NCBI RefSeq assembly: GCF_001280505.1
Contig: NZ_LBIO01000037.1
Coordinates: 124,001-188,000 of the forward strand
Length of the DNA: 64,000 bases
Direction: 5' to 3'
Source of the DNA: Mangrovimonas sp. TPBH4
GTDB taxonomy: Bacteria > Bacteroidota > Bacteroidia > Flavobacteriales > Flavobacteriaceae
In this document: positions 43,067 to 52,749 of the stretch, in pieces
Layout of the letters: every line of letters starts with the position of its first letter
Numbering within the stretch: position 1 is the first letter of the stretch
The notes under the pieces: model-generated
Told to the model about the DNA's origin: nothing
Seen by the model: only the letters and a program-made list of their open reading frames with translations
Databases searched by the model: none
Program-made: the position numbers and the translations under genes

Positions 43067-43822
43067 TTATTTGTTGTTTTTTAAGTTATCGAAAAAAGGC
43101 TTATACAACTGTAAGTCGCTTTTCAACATTGCAGCTACACCATTACCAGTAATAGTGGCCCCCGCAATGGCGTCTACCTCGTTATCAGTTTTGTTTTCGT
43201 TCTTTGGATCGGCATTTCCTTTGGCAACATCCACTCCTTTGAAATTTCCGTTGCTGTCCAATAAATGCTCCCCAATAAAGTCGTCCATAAAGAAACGCTC
43301 CTTAATGTTGGCTCCAAGACCAGGAGTTTCTCCTTTGTGGTCAAAATAAGCCCCTTGAACTACCATGTTTTCGTCCATAGAAACATAGCCCCAAATGGCA
43401 TCCCAAAGTCCTTTACCATATATAGGAGCGATATAGAAAGTTTTTCCATCTTTCTCCCCTACAAAAATTGGCAACTGTCTTTTGGAAGCGTCTCCTTCAG
43501 CAGCTTCTTTAGCCTTTTTGATATCAATTAAATAAGCGTTTTCATCTTCTGAAACCTCACCACCTTGCATTACCAATTGCTTGGTGATATATTTAGAAAA
43601 CAATTCTGGAGCTTCAGATTTATCAACAAAAACAGCACTACTTTCATCATTTTCATTCACACCCATAGCGTACAAAATGTTTTGTTTCTTTTCCAACTCC
43701 ACATTTTTTCCAATTGTACCCTTAAGTGACGCCGCAGTAAAGGCCAACAAGGCTCCTACTACCACTACCATACCAATGGCAAACAATACGGTATATACGT
43801 TACTATCTGTTTTATTACTCAT
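43067..43822 (-). CDS. nqrC: Na+-NQR subunit C (covalent FMN carrier)
   Basis: This 251-residue subunit has one N-terminal membrane helix (about 9-31) and a periplasmic FMN-binding domain. The flavinylation motif is DAIAGAT (217-223), so Thr223 should carry FMN through a phosphoester bond made by ApbE. The GETPGLGANI block ahead of it is conserved in RnfG/NqrC proteins. The Ser of the common SGAT form is Ala here, which is also seen among accepted motifs. The gap from nqrB is 1 nt. Confidence 0.96.
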   Translation of the reverse strand: MSNKTDSNVYTVLFAIGMVVVVGALLAFTAASLKGTIGKNVELEKKQNILYAMGVNENDESSAVFVDKSEAPELFSKYITKQLVMQGGEVSEDENAYLIDIKKAKEAAEGDASKRQLPIFVGEKDGKTFYIAPIYGKGLWDAIWGYVSMDENMVVQGAYFDHKGETPGLGANIKERFFMDDFIGEHLLDSNGNFKGVDVAKGNADPKNENKTDNEVDAIAGATITGNGVAAMLKSDLQLYKPFFDNLKNNK

Positions 43823-43823
43823 C

Positions 43824-45023
43824 TTAAGCTGTTTTTGCTTTTAAACGTTTCATTCTTTTCTTAACATTTCCCTGTACCACATAGTGGTCAATGGTCGGTG
43901 CAAATACGTTCATCAATAAAATGGCCAACATTACACCTTCTGGGTAAGCCGGGTTGAACACACGGATTAGGATAGAAATGAATCCTACCAAGAATCCATA
44001 GATCCATTTTCCTTTGTTGGTTTGAGATGCCGTTACAGGATCTGTAGCCATAAACACAGTACCAAAGGCAAAACCACCAATCAATAAATGATGCCAGAAT
44101 TCAGTGCTCATTAATCCGTAGAATTTGCTGCTCTCAGCTATCCAACCAGCATCTACAACACTGTTAAAGATTAATCCCATAACCAATGCTCCAATTACAG
44201 AAGACAACATGATTCTCCAGCTTCCAATTTTAGTGAAGATCAAGAACAATCCCCCTAACAGAATCAAGAAGGTAGAGGTCTCCCCAACAGAACCGGGGAT
44301 AAATCCGTAGAACATATCGGCAACAGAATAGCCTGCCTCATTTCCTTGCGCTAAACTTCCTAAAATGGTTTCTCCGGAAATCACATCAACATTAGCTCCT
44401 CCAGCAATTTCATTGGCGCGCTCTACAGCACCGTGTACCCATACTTTATCTCCAGACATCCAAGTTGGATATGCGAAGAACAAAAATGCACGGATTGTCA
44501 ATGCTGGATTCAGGATGTTCATCCCTGTACCACCAAATACCTCTTTACCGATTACCACACCAAATGCTACGGCCACGGCCAACATCCATAATGGCAAATC
44601 AATTGGTACAATAAGTGGCACCAACATTCCAGTTACCAAGTAACCTTCCTCTACTTCATGTCCTTTAATGATGGCGAACAAGAACTCGATTCCAAGTCCT
44701 ACGCCATAAGACACAATAAGTAGTGGTAATATTTTAATCAATCCAATAGAAAAGGCATCCCAGGACAAGAATGCTACAGGCTCTCCAACGGCAACAAAAT
44801 GCTGGTAACCTGCGTTGAACATACCAAAAATCAAACACGGCACCAATGCCATGATCACTGTATTCATGGTACGCTTCAAGTCGTCGGCAGCCTTAATATG
44901 GGTTCCACCATGAGTGGTATCGTTAGGCAAGTATAAAAAGGTATGCAATGCGTTAAACGCAGGCGCCATTTTGGTGCCTTTATACTTTTCTTTTAAGTTA
45001 TGTAATGTACTTTTCAAACTCAT
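43824..45023 (-). CDS. nqrB: Na+-NQR subunit B (Na+ channel, covalent FMN)
   Basis: This 399-residue subunit with about ten helices should hold riboflavin, a covalent FMN and the Na+ path. It has the family blocks GYLVTGMLVPLIVP, GKEVFGGTGMNILNPAL and FMATDPVTASQTNKGKW. The expected flavinylation site reads DVISGET (213-219), with Thr219 as acceptor and Glu in place of the usual Ala of SGAT. The change might affect ApbE recognition, or be the normal variant in this lineage. It starts 2 nt after the nqrA stop. Confidence 0.95.
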   Translation of the reverse strand: MSLKSTLHNLKEKYKGTKMAPAFNALHTFLYLPNDTTHGGTHIKAADDLKRTMNTVIMALVPCLIFGMFNAGYQHFVAVGEPVAFLSWDAFSIGLIKILPLLIVSYGVGLGIEFLFAIIKGHEVEEGYLVTGMLVPLIVPIDLPLWMLAVAVAFGVVIGKEVFGGTGMNILNPALTIRAFLFFAYPTWMSGDKVWVHGAVERANEIAGGANVDVISGETILGSLAQGNEAGYSVADMFYGFIPGSVGETSTFLILLGGLFLIFTKIGSWRIMLSSVIGALVMGLIFNSVVDAGWIAESSKFYGLMSTEFWHHLLIGGFAFGTVFMATDPVTASQTNKGKWIYGFLVGFISILIRVFNPAYPEGVMLAILLMNVFAPTIDHYVVQGNVKKRMKRLKAKTA

Positions 45024-45025
45024 GG

Positions 45026-46381
45026 CTATCCTATTTCTTTAATCATTAAGTCCAAACCTTCTCTAATAATCTTTTGGTGAGGCTGTTTAGACACACAAAC
45101 AAATTCGGTCAAAGCAAAATCTTCCGGAGCAACTTCATACATACCCAAGGCTTCCATTTCGTCAAGGTCCTTATACATACAAGCCTTAAGAATTTGCATT
45201 GGGTAGATGTCTAAAGGAAATACTTCCTCATAATTTCCAGTTACCACAAATGCTCTATGCTCTCCATTAGTATTAGTATCTAAATCAAACTTCTTCTTAG
45301 GGTTCAACCATGAAAAAGTCATTGCTCTAGACGTTGATATTTTGTTAAAAACAGGTTTATTCCATCCAAAAAGCTCATAGTCATCTCCTTCAGGAATTAC
45401 AGTAACTGTATTACTGTAGTAATCCAAACATCCGTCTGGCTTTACGTGGTTTCCTGTAAGTACATTTCCTGAGATGATTCTACAATTGCTATTCTTATCA
45501 ATTCCATTATCATAAACCATAGTGGCTACTTCACTACCAATTTTGGTTCTGAAGTATCTAGGTTTTTTAACCGAAGACCCTACCAAAGCAACAATACGCT
45601 CCGCATTGAACTTCCCGGTAAGCAACATTTCTCCAATAATAACAAGATCTTGAGGAGATACGGTCCAAACCACCTCTCCTTTATTGATAGGATCAATTTT
45701 ATTGATTTGTGTTCCTACGTTCCCCACAGGGTGTGGACCGGACACTTTATGTAATGTTACACCTGAAAGACCTGCTAAAGGCGAATTAGAACCAGCTCCT
45801 ACAGAGACATGCACCGTACTTTCTGTAAGTTTCCCAAGAGCGGTAATCGCAGTCTGAAGCTCAGTTTCCTTACCTTGTAGCACATAATCATAATCTGCTG
45901 CCAATGGCGCCGACGCATATCCCGATACAAAAATAGCCTTTGGGCTTTTGTCTGGATTGGCGATCACATCGTAAGGACGCTGCTTAATAAATGGCCAACA
46001 ACCTGATGCCATCAAATGAGATTTGATTGCCTCCGCACTCGCAGAAGCCACATCCAATTTGCCGCTATCTAGGTAAGATTGCTCTTTATCCGCTTGGATC
46101 TTAATTGCTAAAATTCTTCGTTTTGCACCGCGTTGTACCTCAACAATCTCTCCAGAAACTGGAGACACAAATTTCACAAGTTCATTCGCTTTATCATAAA
46201 AAACAGTTTCACCTGCCTTTACTTTTGCGCCTTCTTTTGCTACTAATTTTGGGGTAACGCCGTGAAAGTCTTCTGGCCTGATGGTGCAGAAATTACTGAT
46301 GATCGCATTCTCTGTGGACCTATCAGCTTCACCTTTTAGGTTTATATTCAGACCTTTTTTAATCTTAATGTCGTTGGACAT
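45026..46381 (-). CDS. nqrA: Na+-NQR subunit A
   Basis: NqrA is the peripheral subunit on the cytoplasmic side that contacts NqrB. This 451-residue protein has the IKKGLNINLKG start and the family blocks TPKLVAKEGAKVKAGE, FVSPVSGEIVEVQRGAKR, SGPHPVGNVGTQI and RIISGNVLTG. It is related to RnfC but lacks RnfC's 4Fe-4S cysteine motifs, as expected. First gene of the six-gene operon, transcribed from the box at 46419-46426. Confidence 0.97.
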   Translation of the reverse strand: MSNDIKIKKGLNINLKGEADRSTENAIISNFCTIRPEDFHGVTPKLVAKEGAKVKAGETVFYDKANELVKFVSPVSGEIVEVQRGAKRRILAIKIQADKEQSYLDSGKLDVASASAEAIKSHLMASGCWPFIKQRPYDVIANPDKSPKAIFVSGYASAPLAADYDYVLQGKETELQTAITALGKLTESTVHVSVGAGSNSPLAGLSGVTLHKVSGPHPVGNVGTQINKIDPINKGEVVWTVSPQDLVIIGEMLLTGKFNAERIVALVGSSVKKPRYFRTKIGSEVATMVYDNGIDKNSNCRIISGNVLTGNHVKPDGCLDYYSNTVTVIPEGDDYELFGWNKPVFNKISTSRAMTFSWLNPKKKFDLDTNTNGEHRAFVVTGNYEEVFPLDIYPMQILKACMYKDLDEMEALGMYEVAPEDFALTEFVCVSKQPHQKIIREGLDLMIKEIG

Positions 46382-46418
46382 ATGTTTGATATTGAAATTA
46401 ATTGTCTAAAAATCGACG

Positions 46419-46426
46419 CAAATTTA
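46419..46426 (-). promoter_or_regulatory. Putative -7 promoter element of the nqr operon
   Basis: Minus-strand TAAATTTG is a full match to TAnnTTTG and is followed by CG. It lies 37 bp before the nqrA ATG at 46381. A clear -33 TTG was not found. Confidence 0.5.
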
Positions 46427-46544
46427 CGAATTAATACCTAAATTATATTTGAAATAATAGCTACTTATTTATTTATAACAATTCTAAATAGCTGAATTTT
46501 GCGTCCTATAAATTTAACTATATTTACATCAAAATAAGACTTTA

Positions 46545-47795
46545 ATGACATCAAAACTCAACCTCTTCGCATACATTTTTCTATTTCCCTACATTATTTT
46601 CTCACAAGTTAGCGAAGTTGCCCCACCAGATTTCATCAAAACCATCACCTTTAAAGGCGACACCCAAGAAAGTCAACTTCCTATTTTACCCTTGGGGCAA
46701 CCCTTGGTTTTGGAATTTGATGCCCTAACGGGAGATGAGGAGGATTTCTACTATGTTATCGAACATTTTAATTTTGATTGGACGCCTTCGCAGCTTGTTA
46801 AATCTGAATATTTGAAAGGTTTTGACAACCAGCGCATACGCGATTACGAAAATTCATTTAACACCTATCAAATCTATTCACATTACACCCTTGAAATCCC
46901 AAATAATCAAACCGGGGATATTTTAAAGAGTGGCAATTACCTTATTTCTATTTATGACCAATACGAAGAACTGATGTTTTCCAGAAAATTTATGGTTTAT
47001 GAAGATTTAGTAAGTGTTGGCATTACCCTAAAGCGCTCCAGAGATGTAAGCGTTATTAACGAAAAGCAGTCGGTTGATTTTATTATCAATTCCAGAGGAT
47101 TGAACCTGAACAACCCCAACGAAACCATTAAAACTTTAGTTATTCAAAACAACAACCTTAACACCGCCATACCCAATCTTAAGCCCCAATACACCATGGG
47201 AAAAGAACTTATCTACAAATACACCACAGAATCCAGCTTTTGGGGCGGCAATGAATATTTGTTTTTTGAGAACAAAGACGTGCGAGCTGCCAATGTAGGT
47301 GTCCAGTTTATTGACCTACGGGATATTTATCATGGATTCCTCTTCACCAATACAGCTAGAGCTGGACAACCATATACTTACAACCCTGATATCAACGGAA
47401 ATTTTGTAATCACAGCTCTGGATACCGATAATGTATCTATTGAGGCAGACTACACCAATATCCACTTTTCACTTTTACATACAGAACTTCCACCAGGCCA
47501 ATCCATTTATGTCTACGGAAATTACAACAACTACATTACAGACGAAAGCAACCAAATGGCTTATAACCCAACAAAAGGTATTTATGAAAGTGTAATAAAA
47601 ATGAAACAAGGTTTCTATAATTACAAATATGTAATTCGTGATGAAAACGGACAACTGGACGAAGGTGCCATTTGCGGTAATTATTACCAAACCGAAAACA
47701 ACTATAAAGTGTTGGTCTATTATCGTGATTTGGGAGCGCGTTACGATAAACTTATCGGATTTGGGGAAGGATCTTCTGTGAATATCACCAATTAA
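46545..47795 (+). CDS. Type IX secretion system plug protein (DUF5103)
   Basis: This 416-residue protein has a signal peptide ending IIFSQ and a mature part starting VSEVAPPDFIKTITF. Conserved blocks are VIEHFNFDWTPSQLVKSEYL, an IYDQYEELMFSRKFMVYE strand pair, GGNEYLFFENKDVRAANVGV, and the C-terminal YKVLVYYRDLGARYDKLIG. These match the DUF5103 family, which includes the Plug found in the T9SS SprA translocon structure, where it closes the pore of the channel not occupied by PorV. It fits the T9SS cargo at 12562 and 52750. It is divergent from nqrA. Confidence 0.88.
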   Translation: MTSKLNLFAYIFLFPYIIFSQVSEVAPPDFIKTITFKGDTQESQLPILPLGQPLVLEFDALTGDEEDFYYVIEHFNFDWTPSQLVKSEYLKGFDNQRIRDYENSFNTYQIYSHYTLEIPNNQTGDILKSGNYLISIYDQYEELMFSRKFMVYEDLVSVGITLKRSRDVSVINEKQSVDFIINSRGLNLNNPNETIKTLVIQNNNLNTAIPNLKPQYTMGKELIYKYTTESSFWGGNEYLFFENKDVRAANVGVQFIDLRDIYHGFLFTNTARAGQPYTYNPDINGNFVITALDTDNVSIEADYTNIHFSLLHTELPPGQSIYVYGNYNNYITDESNQMAYNPTKGIYESVIKMKQGFYNYKYVIRDENGQLDEGAICGNYYQTENNYKVLVYYRDLGARYDKLIGFGEGSSVNITN

Positions 47796-47823
47796 ACCCC
47801 TCAATAAACGTTCGGTGCACTAT

Positions 47824-47843
47824 AATACCACTGAGGTATTTTA
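47824..47843 (+). terminator. Weak hairpin after the T9SS plug gene
   Basis: AATACC (47824-47829) pairs with GGTATT (47835-47840), followed by only TT. Possible terminator, weakly supported. Confidence 0.3.
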
Positions 47844-47966
47844 ACACATCAACTAGCCAAGCTCAAATTCCCACCAAAAAACTCTCTCTGTATTTCAATG
47901 GTTTATGACCTAATTTTTTAATAATTTTAAGCTTGCTTGTATTTTCAGGCTTTCAAAACGCAATTC

Positions 47967-49337
47967 ATGGAGAAAGATTTAAAGCTATTTAACGAGTTGG
48001 TCGAAATCCTTTTGGAAGAAGAACAACGTCAACCTGTGGCAAAACCTATTGACACAGACCAATTATTTGACAGCTTAGATCTTGAACTTCCTGATACACC
48101 AACACTAAGCAAAGACTTTAAGGCTTCACTTCTAGAAATCATCAAATACACGCCAAAAACGGCTTCGGTCGCCTTTTTCAATCAATTATATGGTGGCCGT
48201 ATAAGTAAAGCAACCCTAGGAGACCTTTTAGCCGTTATGCTTAACAATAGCATGTACACCTATAAGGTAGGAGGGCCTCAAATAGGAATAGAAAAAATCA
48301 TCCTTAAGAAAATCTGTAGCATGATAGGCTACGGTCCGCAAAGTGATGGCACTTTTGCCCCCGGAGGATCCATGAGCAACTTTATGGCCATGGTAATGGC
48401 CCGTGACAAATACGATATAACATCACGCAATACAGGTATCAATTCCAAAATGATTGTTTACACCTCAGAAGTATCACACTATTCCATCAGCAAAAATGCC
48501 GCTTTAATGGGAATAGGACGAAATCAAGTACGAGAGGTGAAAACCAACAGCCATGGCGAAATGCTGGCAGATGACCTTGAAATGAAAATCAAAAAAGACC
48601 TTGCAGTAGGCAATCATCCGTTTTTTGTGAACTGCACCGCCGGCACTACTGTCATGGGAGCCTTCGATGATGTCCCCCTTATCCACAAAGTTAGTAGTAG
48701 ATACAATCTATGGCTGCACTTGGATGGCGCCTATTGTGGCTCGGTAATTTTCAGTAAGAAATTCAAACATCTAGTAAATGGGGTTGAACTAACAAATTCC
48801 TTTAGTGTAAATGCCCACAAAATGTTAGGCACACCTTTGAGCTGTTCCATTATTGTTACACAAGACACAAAAGACCTGCACTTGTCCTTTTCAAATGATG
48901 CGGAGTATTTATACCAAACAGATGGGGACGAATTCAACCTTGGCAAAATCTCTTTGCAATGTGGCAGGCGTAACGATGCCTTAAAATTCTGGACACTTTG
49001 GAAAAGCATAGGCACTCAAGGCTTGGAGCGACTTGTTGACAAACAATTCCAGTTGGCCGATGTGGCAAGAAACTATATAAACATCCATCCCGACTACGAG
49101 CTGTACAGCTTTGAGGATTCCATTTCGGTTTGCTTCAACTATAAAGACATTCCTGCAAAAGGGCTTTGCACAGCCCTCTACCAAAATGCAACGCTAATGG
49201 TAAGCTTTGGCGTTTTTAAAAATCAGGAATTTGTAAGATTAGTAACCGTCAATTCAAGTTTAGAGGAAAAAGACATTATTAATTTCTTTAAAGAATTGGA
49301 AACCTTTGTCGAAAATCATAATTTCAATATAAAATAA
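47967..49337 (+). CDS. PLP-dependent group II amino-acid decarboxylase
   Basis: This 456-residue protein of the glutamate/aromatic amino-acid decarboxylase family has FAPGGSMSNFMAMVMARDKY, the cofactor-stacking His in TSEVSHYS, LHLDGAYCG, and Lys285 in SVNAHKMLGTPL as the Schiff base. The sequence resembles the GAD65/cysteine-sulfinate decarboxylase branch. Candidates are aspartate, cysteine-sulfinate, glutamate or diaminobutyrate; no neighbour decides this. The ATG at 47967 is preferred over the in-frame TTG at 47937. It is a single gene. Confidence 0.87.
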   Translation: MEKDLKLFNELVEILLEEEQRQPVAKPIDTDQLFDSLDLELPDTPTLSKDFKASLLEIIKYTPKTASVAFFNQLYGGRISKATLGDLLAVMLNNSMYTYKVGGPQIGIEKIILKKICSMIGYGPQSDGTFAPGGSMSNFMAMVMARDKYDITSRNTGINSKMIVYTSEVSHYSISKNAALMGIGRNQVREVKTNSHGEMLADDLEMKIKKDLAVGNHPFFVNCTAGTTVMGAFDDVPLIHKVSSRYNLWLHLDGAYCGSVIFSKKFKHLVNGVELTNSFSVNAHKMLGTPLSCSIIVTQDTKDLHLSFSNDAEYLYQTDGDEFNLGKISLQCGRRNDALKFWTLWKSIGTQGLERLVDKQFQLADVARNYINIHPDYELYSFEDSISVCFNYKDIPAKGLCTALYQNATLMVSFGVFKNQEFVRLVTVNSSLEEKDIINFFKELETFVENHNFNIK

Positions 49338-49437
49338 GCCTCAAAATCATTATAGATGTTAAAAATAACGTCTAGAAAAGCCAAAATTCGCCAAGCAAAA
49401 GAAAAATACATTATTTTAGCTTTTTAAGTCATACTTT

Positions 49438-49824
49438 ATGGTACAACAAGTTACAAGCGGTATAAAGATTTCCGTAGACACTACTTTTGAAGGGACATTT
49501 TATAAAAATTATAAAGTGCATTTTGCCTTTGGCTATAAAGTCACTATAGAAAACCAAGGCAAGGATGCCGTCCAATTAAATTCAAGGCATTGGAAAATCT
49601 ATGACGCCCTTAACAATGTTGAAATTGTTGAAGGAGAAGGCGTCATTGGTAAGAAGCCTGTTCTACAACCCGGAGAATCCCACACCTATAATTCGGGGTG
49701 TCTTTTGACATCTCCCTTTGGCGCAATGAAGGGCTACTACAATATGGTAAACTTTACTTCCTCCAATAATTTTAAAGTCTATATTCCTGCCTTCAAACTT
49801 AGTGCACCGTTTGCACTTAACTAA
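49438..49824 (+). CDS. apaG: ApaG family protein
   Basis: This 128-residue single-domain beta-sandwich has the ApaG blocks FAFGYKVTIENQGKDAVQL, SRHWKIYDA, EGEGVIGKKPVLQPGESH and PFGAMKGYYNMV. ApaG was first linked to Co2+ and Mg2+ phenotypes in enterobacteria; its biochemical role is unclear. Its 3' end overlaps the opposing DUF6695 gene by 8 nt. Confidence 0.95.
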   Translation: MVQQVTSGIKISVDTTFEGTFYKNYKVHFAFGYKVTIENQGKDAVQLNSRHWKIYDALNNVEIVEGEGVIGKKPVLQPGESHTYNSGCLLTSPFGAMKGYYNMVNFTSSNNFKVYIPAFKLSAPFALN

Positions 49825-50818
49825 AGTGCTTCACAAATTCAAAGCGAAAGATTTGCTCCTGTTGCTCGATATGAAAGAACCGGCAGTTTGAATATTGTAC
49901 AAATTGGTACTTTTCGTTGATATCGAATCCTATTTGATCTATTTGATAAACTCCATCAACATCAATATTTCCATGTGGCGAAATCCTTCGAAACCTAAAC
50001 ACTTGGACGCTTTCCAATTCATGAATTTCAAACCATGCTCCGGCCGCAATTCCAGGTAACCATTGTGCATGACCACTTTTTTGATCATTGAATTTTGGCT
50101 TTAAAGTACCAATAAAGTTAGGCTGATGCCCATTCAATTTATCTAAGAACAACCGCCTATTCTCTCTCCTCACTGAAGAGGCAAACACAGACACCTCTCC
50201 TTGTACTGTTACCCTATAAACCTTAGCTCCCGTATTGGCAATTACAACATTACCAATGGTGCTAGGCGTAAACATTTTGGACTGTTCCAATTTTCTCTTT
50301 AAGGAAGCATCTACAACACTTTCAATAAGAGCATCTGCAACAAACCGGGCGCAATTGGTAGCGTTTTTTAAAAAAGCTGCATACCGCATAAAGTGCTTGT
50401 TCTGCATTTTTGTTATATGCTCCCTAGCCTTTTTATAATTTACCCTATTACAAATAGAGGCATACATTGTCCCTTCGCCATGTGTCAATTTGGGATGAGT
50501 GGCTAAAAATTCTAACAACTCTTGCAAATTTTCAACGCTACCATCTACAATCTTAGCTTTTAGAGGAAAATCCAATTCAAAATCTGTTTCCTTCCCCCTA
50601 ACCCTACCGTGGGGCTCCGGAGTAATATAGCGACCAAAATCATGGTATTCCAAAATACCGGTTGACATTTCAATCAGGACCAAAGCAGCATGTCCAGCCC
50701 TAACATAATTTTTCTTCCCTACACCAACAAACCGAAGTAAAGGCGAGTACCATTCTTCAGCGACCATAACAATGGTCTCAGGGTAGGCTAAGGTTAAAAT
50801 GATTCCAGTACTTTCCAT
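49817..50818 (-). CDS. DUF6695-like protein, possible permuted papain fold
   Basis: This 333-residue protein has no signal peptide. The block AGHAALVLIEMSTGILEYHD (His43 in GHAALVLI) is followed by FGRYITPEPHGRVRG. Later comes KNATNCARFVADAL with Cys156. A His in a strand ahead of a Cys at a helix start, in this reversed order, is the pattern of circularly permuted NlpC/P60 (YiiX-like) cysteine hydrolases. I recall this family as DUF6695 in Flavobacteriaceae. The second half (about 190-333) is a separate beta-rich region. Function unknown; amide or ester hydrolysis is inference. Confidence 0.7.
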   Translation of the reverse strand: MESTGIILTLAYPETIVMVAEEWYSPLLRFVGVGKKNYVRAGHAALVLIEMSTGILEYHDFGRYITPEPHGRVRGKETDFELDFPLKAKIVDGSVENLQELLEFLATHPKLTHGEGTMYASICNRVNYKKAREHITKMQNKHFMRYAAFLKNATNCARFVADALIESVVDASLKRKLEQSKMFTPSTIGNVVIANTGAKVYRVTVQGEVSVFASSVRRENRRLFLDKLNGHQPNFIGTLKPKFNDQKSGHAQWLPGIAAGAWFEIHELESVQVFRFRRISPHGNIDVDGVYQIDQIGFDINEKYQFVQYSNCRFFHIEQQEQIFRFEFVKHFS

Positions 50819-50929
50819 TTAATTTTCAATTGACTCCATCAAATATACCAAGAATTCAACTCACGGAATCACTCCAATTTTTAATATGGTTTTAAGAGGC
50901 CTCCACATTCATAAATATCTAAAAAATCG

Positions 50930-50937
50930 TACCTTTG
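50930..50937 (+). promoter_or_regulatory. Putative -7 promoter element for pruA
   Basis: TACCTTTG matches TAnnTTTG and lies 39 bp before the ATG at 50977. The in-frame TTG at 50935 falls inside it and so is unlikely to start translation. Confidence 0.55.
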
Positions 50938-50976
50938 GCTCTCAAAATTTTCAATAACCCTATAAACAGAATACCC

Positions 50977-52602
50977 ATGGGAAAAGGATTTTTTAACGTA
51001 CCAGTTGCTATCAACGAACCAGTAAAATCTTACGCTCCCGGATCTCCGGAACGCGAAGCTGTATTGAAGGCTTACAAAGAAATGTTCAATAGCAAAGTGG
51101 ACGTACCACTATATATTAACGGACAAGATGTAGAAACAGGTAACACACGTACCATGTCCCCTCCACACGACCACCAACACGTGGTTGGAACTTACCATGT
51201 TGCAGAACAATCTCATGTTGAGGAAGCCATTGCCACGGCTTTGGAAGCCAGAAAAACTTGGTCTCAACTTCCATGGGAACAACGTGCAGGCATCTTTTTA
51301 AAAGCCGCCGAATTGATTGCCGGACCATACAGGGCCAAGATAAATGCCGCAACCATGATTGCGCAGTCCAAAACCATTCACCAAGCAGAGATTGATTCTG
51401 CTTGTGAGCTGATCGACTTTTTACGTTTTAACGTACAGTTTATGGCAGACATCTACCATGAGCAACCAGAAAGTACGAGTGACGCCTGGAACAGAGTTGA
51501 ATACCGTCCTTTGGAAGGTTTCACTTATGCCGTAACTCCTTTCAACTTTACCGCCATTGCAGGAAATCTACCTGCATGTATGGCTTTAATGGGAAATGTT
51601 GTAGTTTGGAAACCAAGTGACAGTCAGGTATATTCAGCAAAAGTTATCATGGACGTGTTTAGAGAAGCTGGAGTTCCTGCAGGTGTTATCAACGTGGTTT
51701 TCGGAGATCCTGCAATGATTACCGATACTGTAATGGCCAGTCCAGATTTTTCAGGATTACACTTCACTGGATCTACTTTTGTGTTCAAGGAACTATGGAA
51801 GAAAATAGGAGAAAACATCCACAACTACAAAACCTATCCTAGAATTGTAGGTGAAACAGGAGGAAAAGACTTTATCGTTGCCCACAAAACCGCCAACCCT
51901 AAACAAGTGGCCACTGCTATTGTAAGAGGGGCTTTTGAATTCCAAGGACAAAAATGTAGTGCTGCCTCAAGAGCCTACATCCCAAACAATATCTGGGAGG
52001 AAGTAAAAGGTTATGTTCAGGAAGACCTTAAATCATTCAAAATGGGTTCTCCAGAAGACATGAACAACTTTATTACAGCTGTAATTCACGAAGGATCATT
52101 TGACAAGCTTGCCAAATATATTGATGGCGCCAAAGCTGATAGCGATGCTGAAATCATTGCCGGTGGAAACTATGATAAATCCAAAGGTTACTTTGTTGAG
52201 CCAACCGTTATTGTAACTACCAATCCTAAGTATACCACCATGTGTACGGAGTTGTTTGGCCCAGTAATCACTATTTACGTATACGATGCAGAGGCTTATT
52301 CAGAAACTCTGAAATTGGTAGACCAAACAAGTGAATATGCCCTTACAGGCGCCATTCTCTCTACAGACAGATACGCTATTGAAGAAGCTACGAAAGCATT
52401 GCAAAACAGCGCTGGAAACTTCTACATCAACGACAAGCCTACTGGTGCCGTTGTTGGACAGCAGCCATTTGGAGGAGCAAGAGCTTCTGGTACAAACGAC
52501 AAAGCTGGTAGTGCCCAAAACTTATTACGCTGGGTGTCTCCAAGGTTGATTAAAGAAACCTTTGTCACACCTACAGATTATCGCTACCCGTTCTTAGGCT
52601 AA
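50977..52602 (+). CDS. pruA: 1-Pyrroline-5-carboxylate dehydrogenase
   Basis: PruA oxidises glutamate semialdehyde (from proline) to glutamate with NAD. The 541-residue protein starts MGKGFFNVPVAINEP, as in animal-type P5C dehydrogenases, and has VTPFNFTAIAGNLPACMAL, the catalytic Cys in FEFQGQKCSAASR, the HFTGSTFVFK and GETGGKDF blocks, and FGGARASGTNDKAGS at the end. It is the stand-alone form, not fused to PutA; proline dehydrogenase is not in the window. The ATG at 50977 gives the family's normal N-terminus. Confidence 0.95.
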   Translation: MGKGFFNVPVAINEPVKSYAPGSPEREAVLKAYKEMFNSKVDVPLYINGQDVETGNTRTMSPPHDHQHVVGTYHVAEQSHVEEAIATALEARKTWSQLPWEQRAGIFLKAAELIAGPYRAKINAATMIAQSKTIHQAEIDSACELIDFLRFNVQFMADIYHEQPESTSDAWNRVEYRPLEGFTYAVTPFNFTAIAGNLPACMALMGNVVVWKPSDSQVYSAKVIMDVFREAGVPAGVINVVFGDPAMITDTVMASPDFSGLHFTGSTFVFKELWKKIGENIHNYKTYPRIVGETGGKDFIVAHKTANPKQVATAIVRGAFEFQGQKCSAASRAYIPNNIWEEVKGYVQEDLKSFKMGSPEDMNNFITAVIHEGSFDKLAKYIDGAKADSDAEIIAGGNYDKSKGYFVEPTVIVTTNPKYTTMCTELFGPVITIYVYDAEAYSETLKLVDQTSEYALTGAILSTDRYAIEEATKALQNSAGNFYINDKPTGAVVGQQPFGGARASGTNDKAGSAQNLLRWVSPRLIKETFVTPTDYRYPFLG

Positions 52603-52625
52603 GAGATATCTTTTCTAAATACATT

Positions 52626-52660
52626 AAAAACCTCAAAAATTTACTTTTGAGGTTTTTTTA
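52626..52660 (+). terminator. Intrinsic terminator after pruA
   Basis: AAAAACCTCAAAA (52626-52638) pairs with TTTTGAGGTTTTT (52645-52657). Confidence 0.9.
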
Positions 52661-52749
52661 TACCCTATATTTTCCCTCCCAAAATCCTAATAACAACGCA
52701 ATGATATAATTTGTATCTTTAATTTCCATTAACCGTAAATCGACCTTAT

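Noticed and set aside
43824..46381. Alternative reading of the operon as Rnf
   Set aside because: NqrA lacks RnfC cysteine motifs, and the last gene has the ferredoxin-FAD-NADH layout of NqrF; gene order is nqrABCDEF.
46382..46544. Possible riboswitch or attenuator ahead of nqrA
   Set aside because: Only a -7-like box is visible; the leader would be about 30 nt with no stable hairpin.
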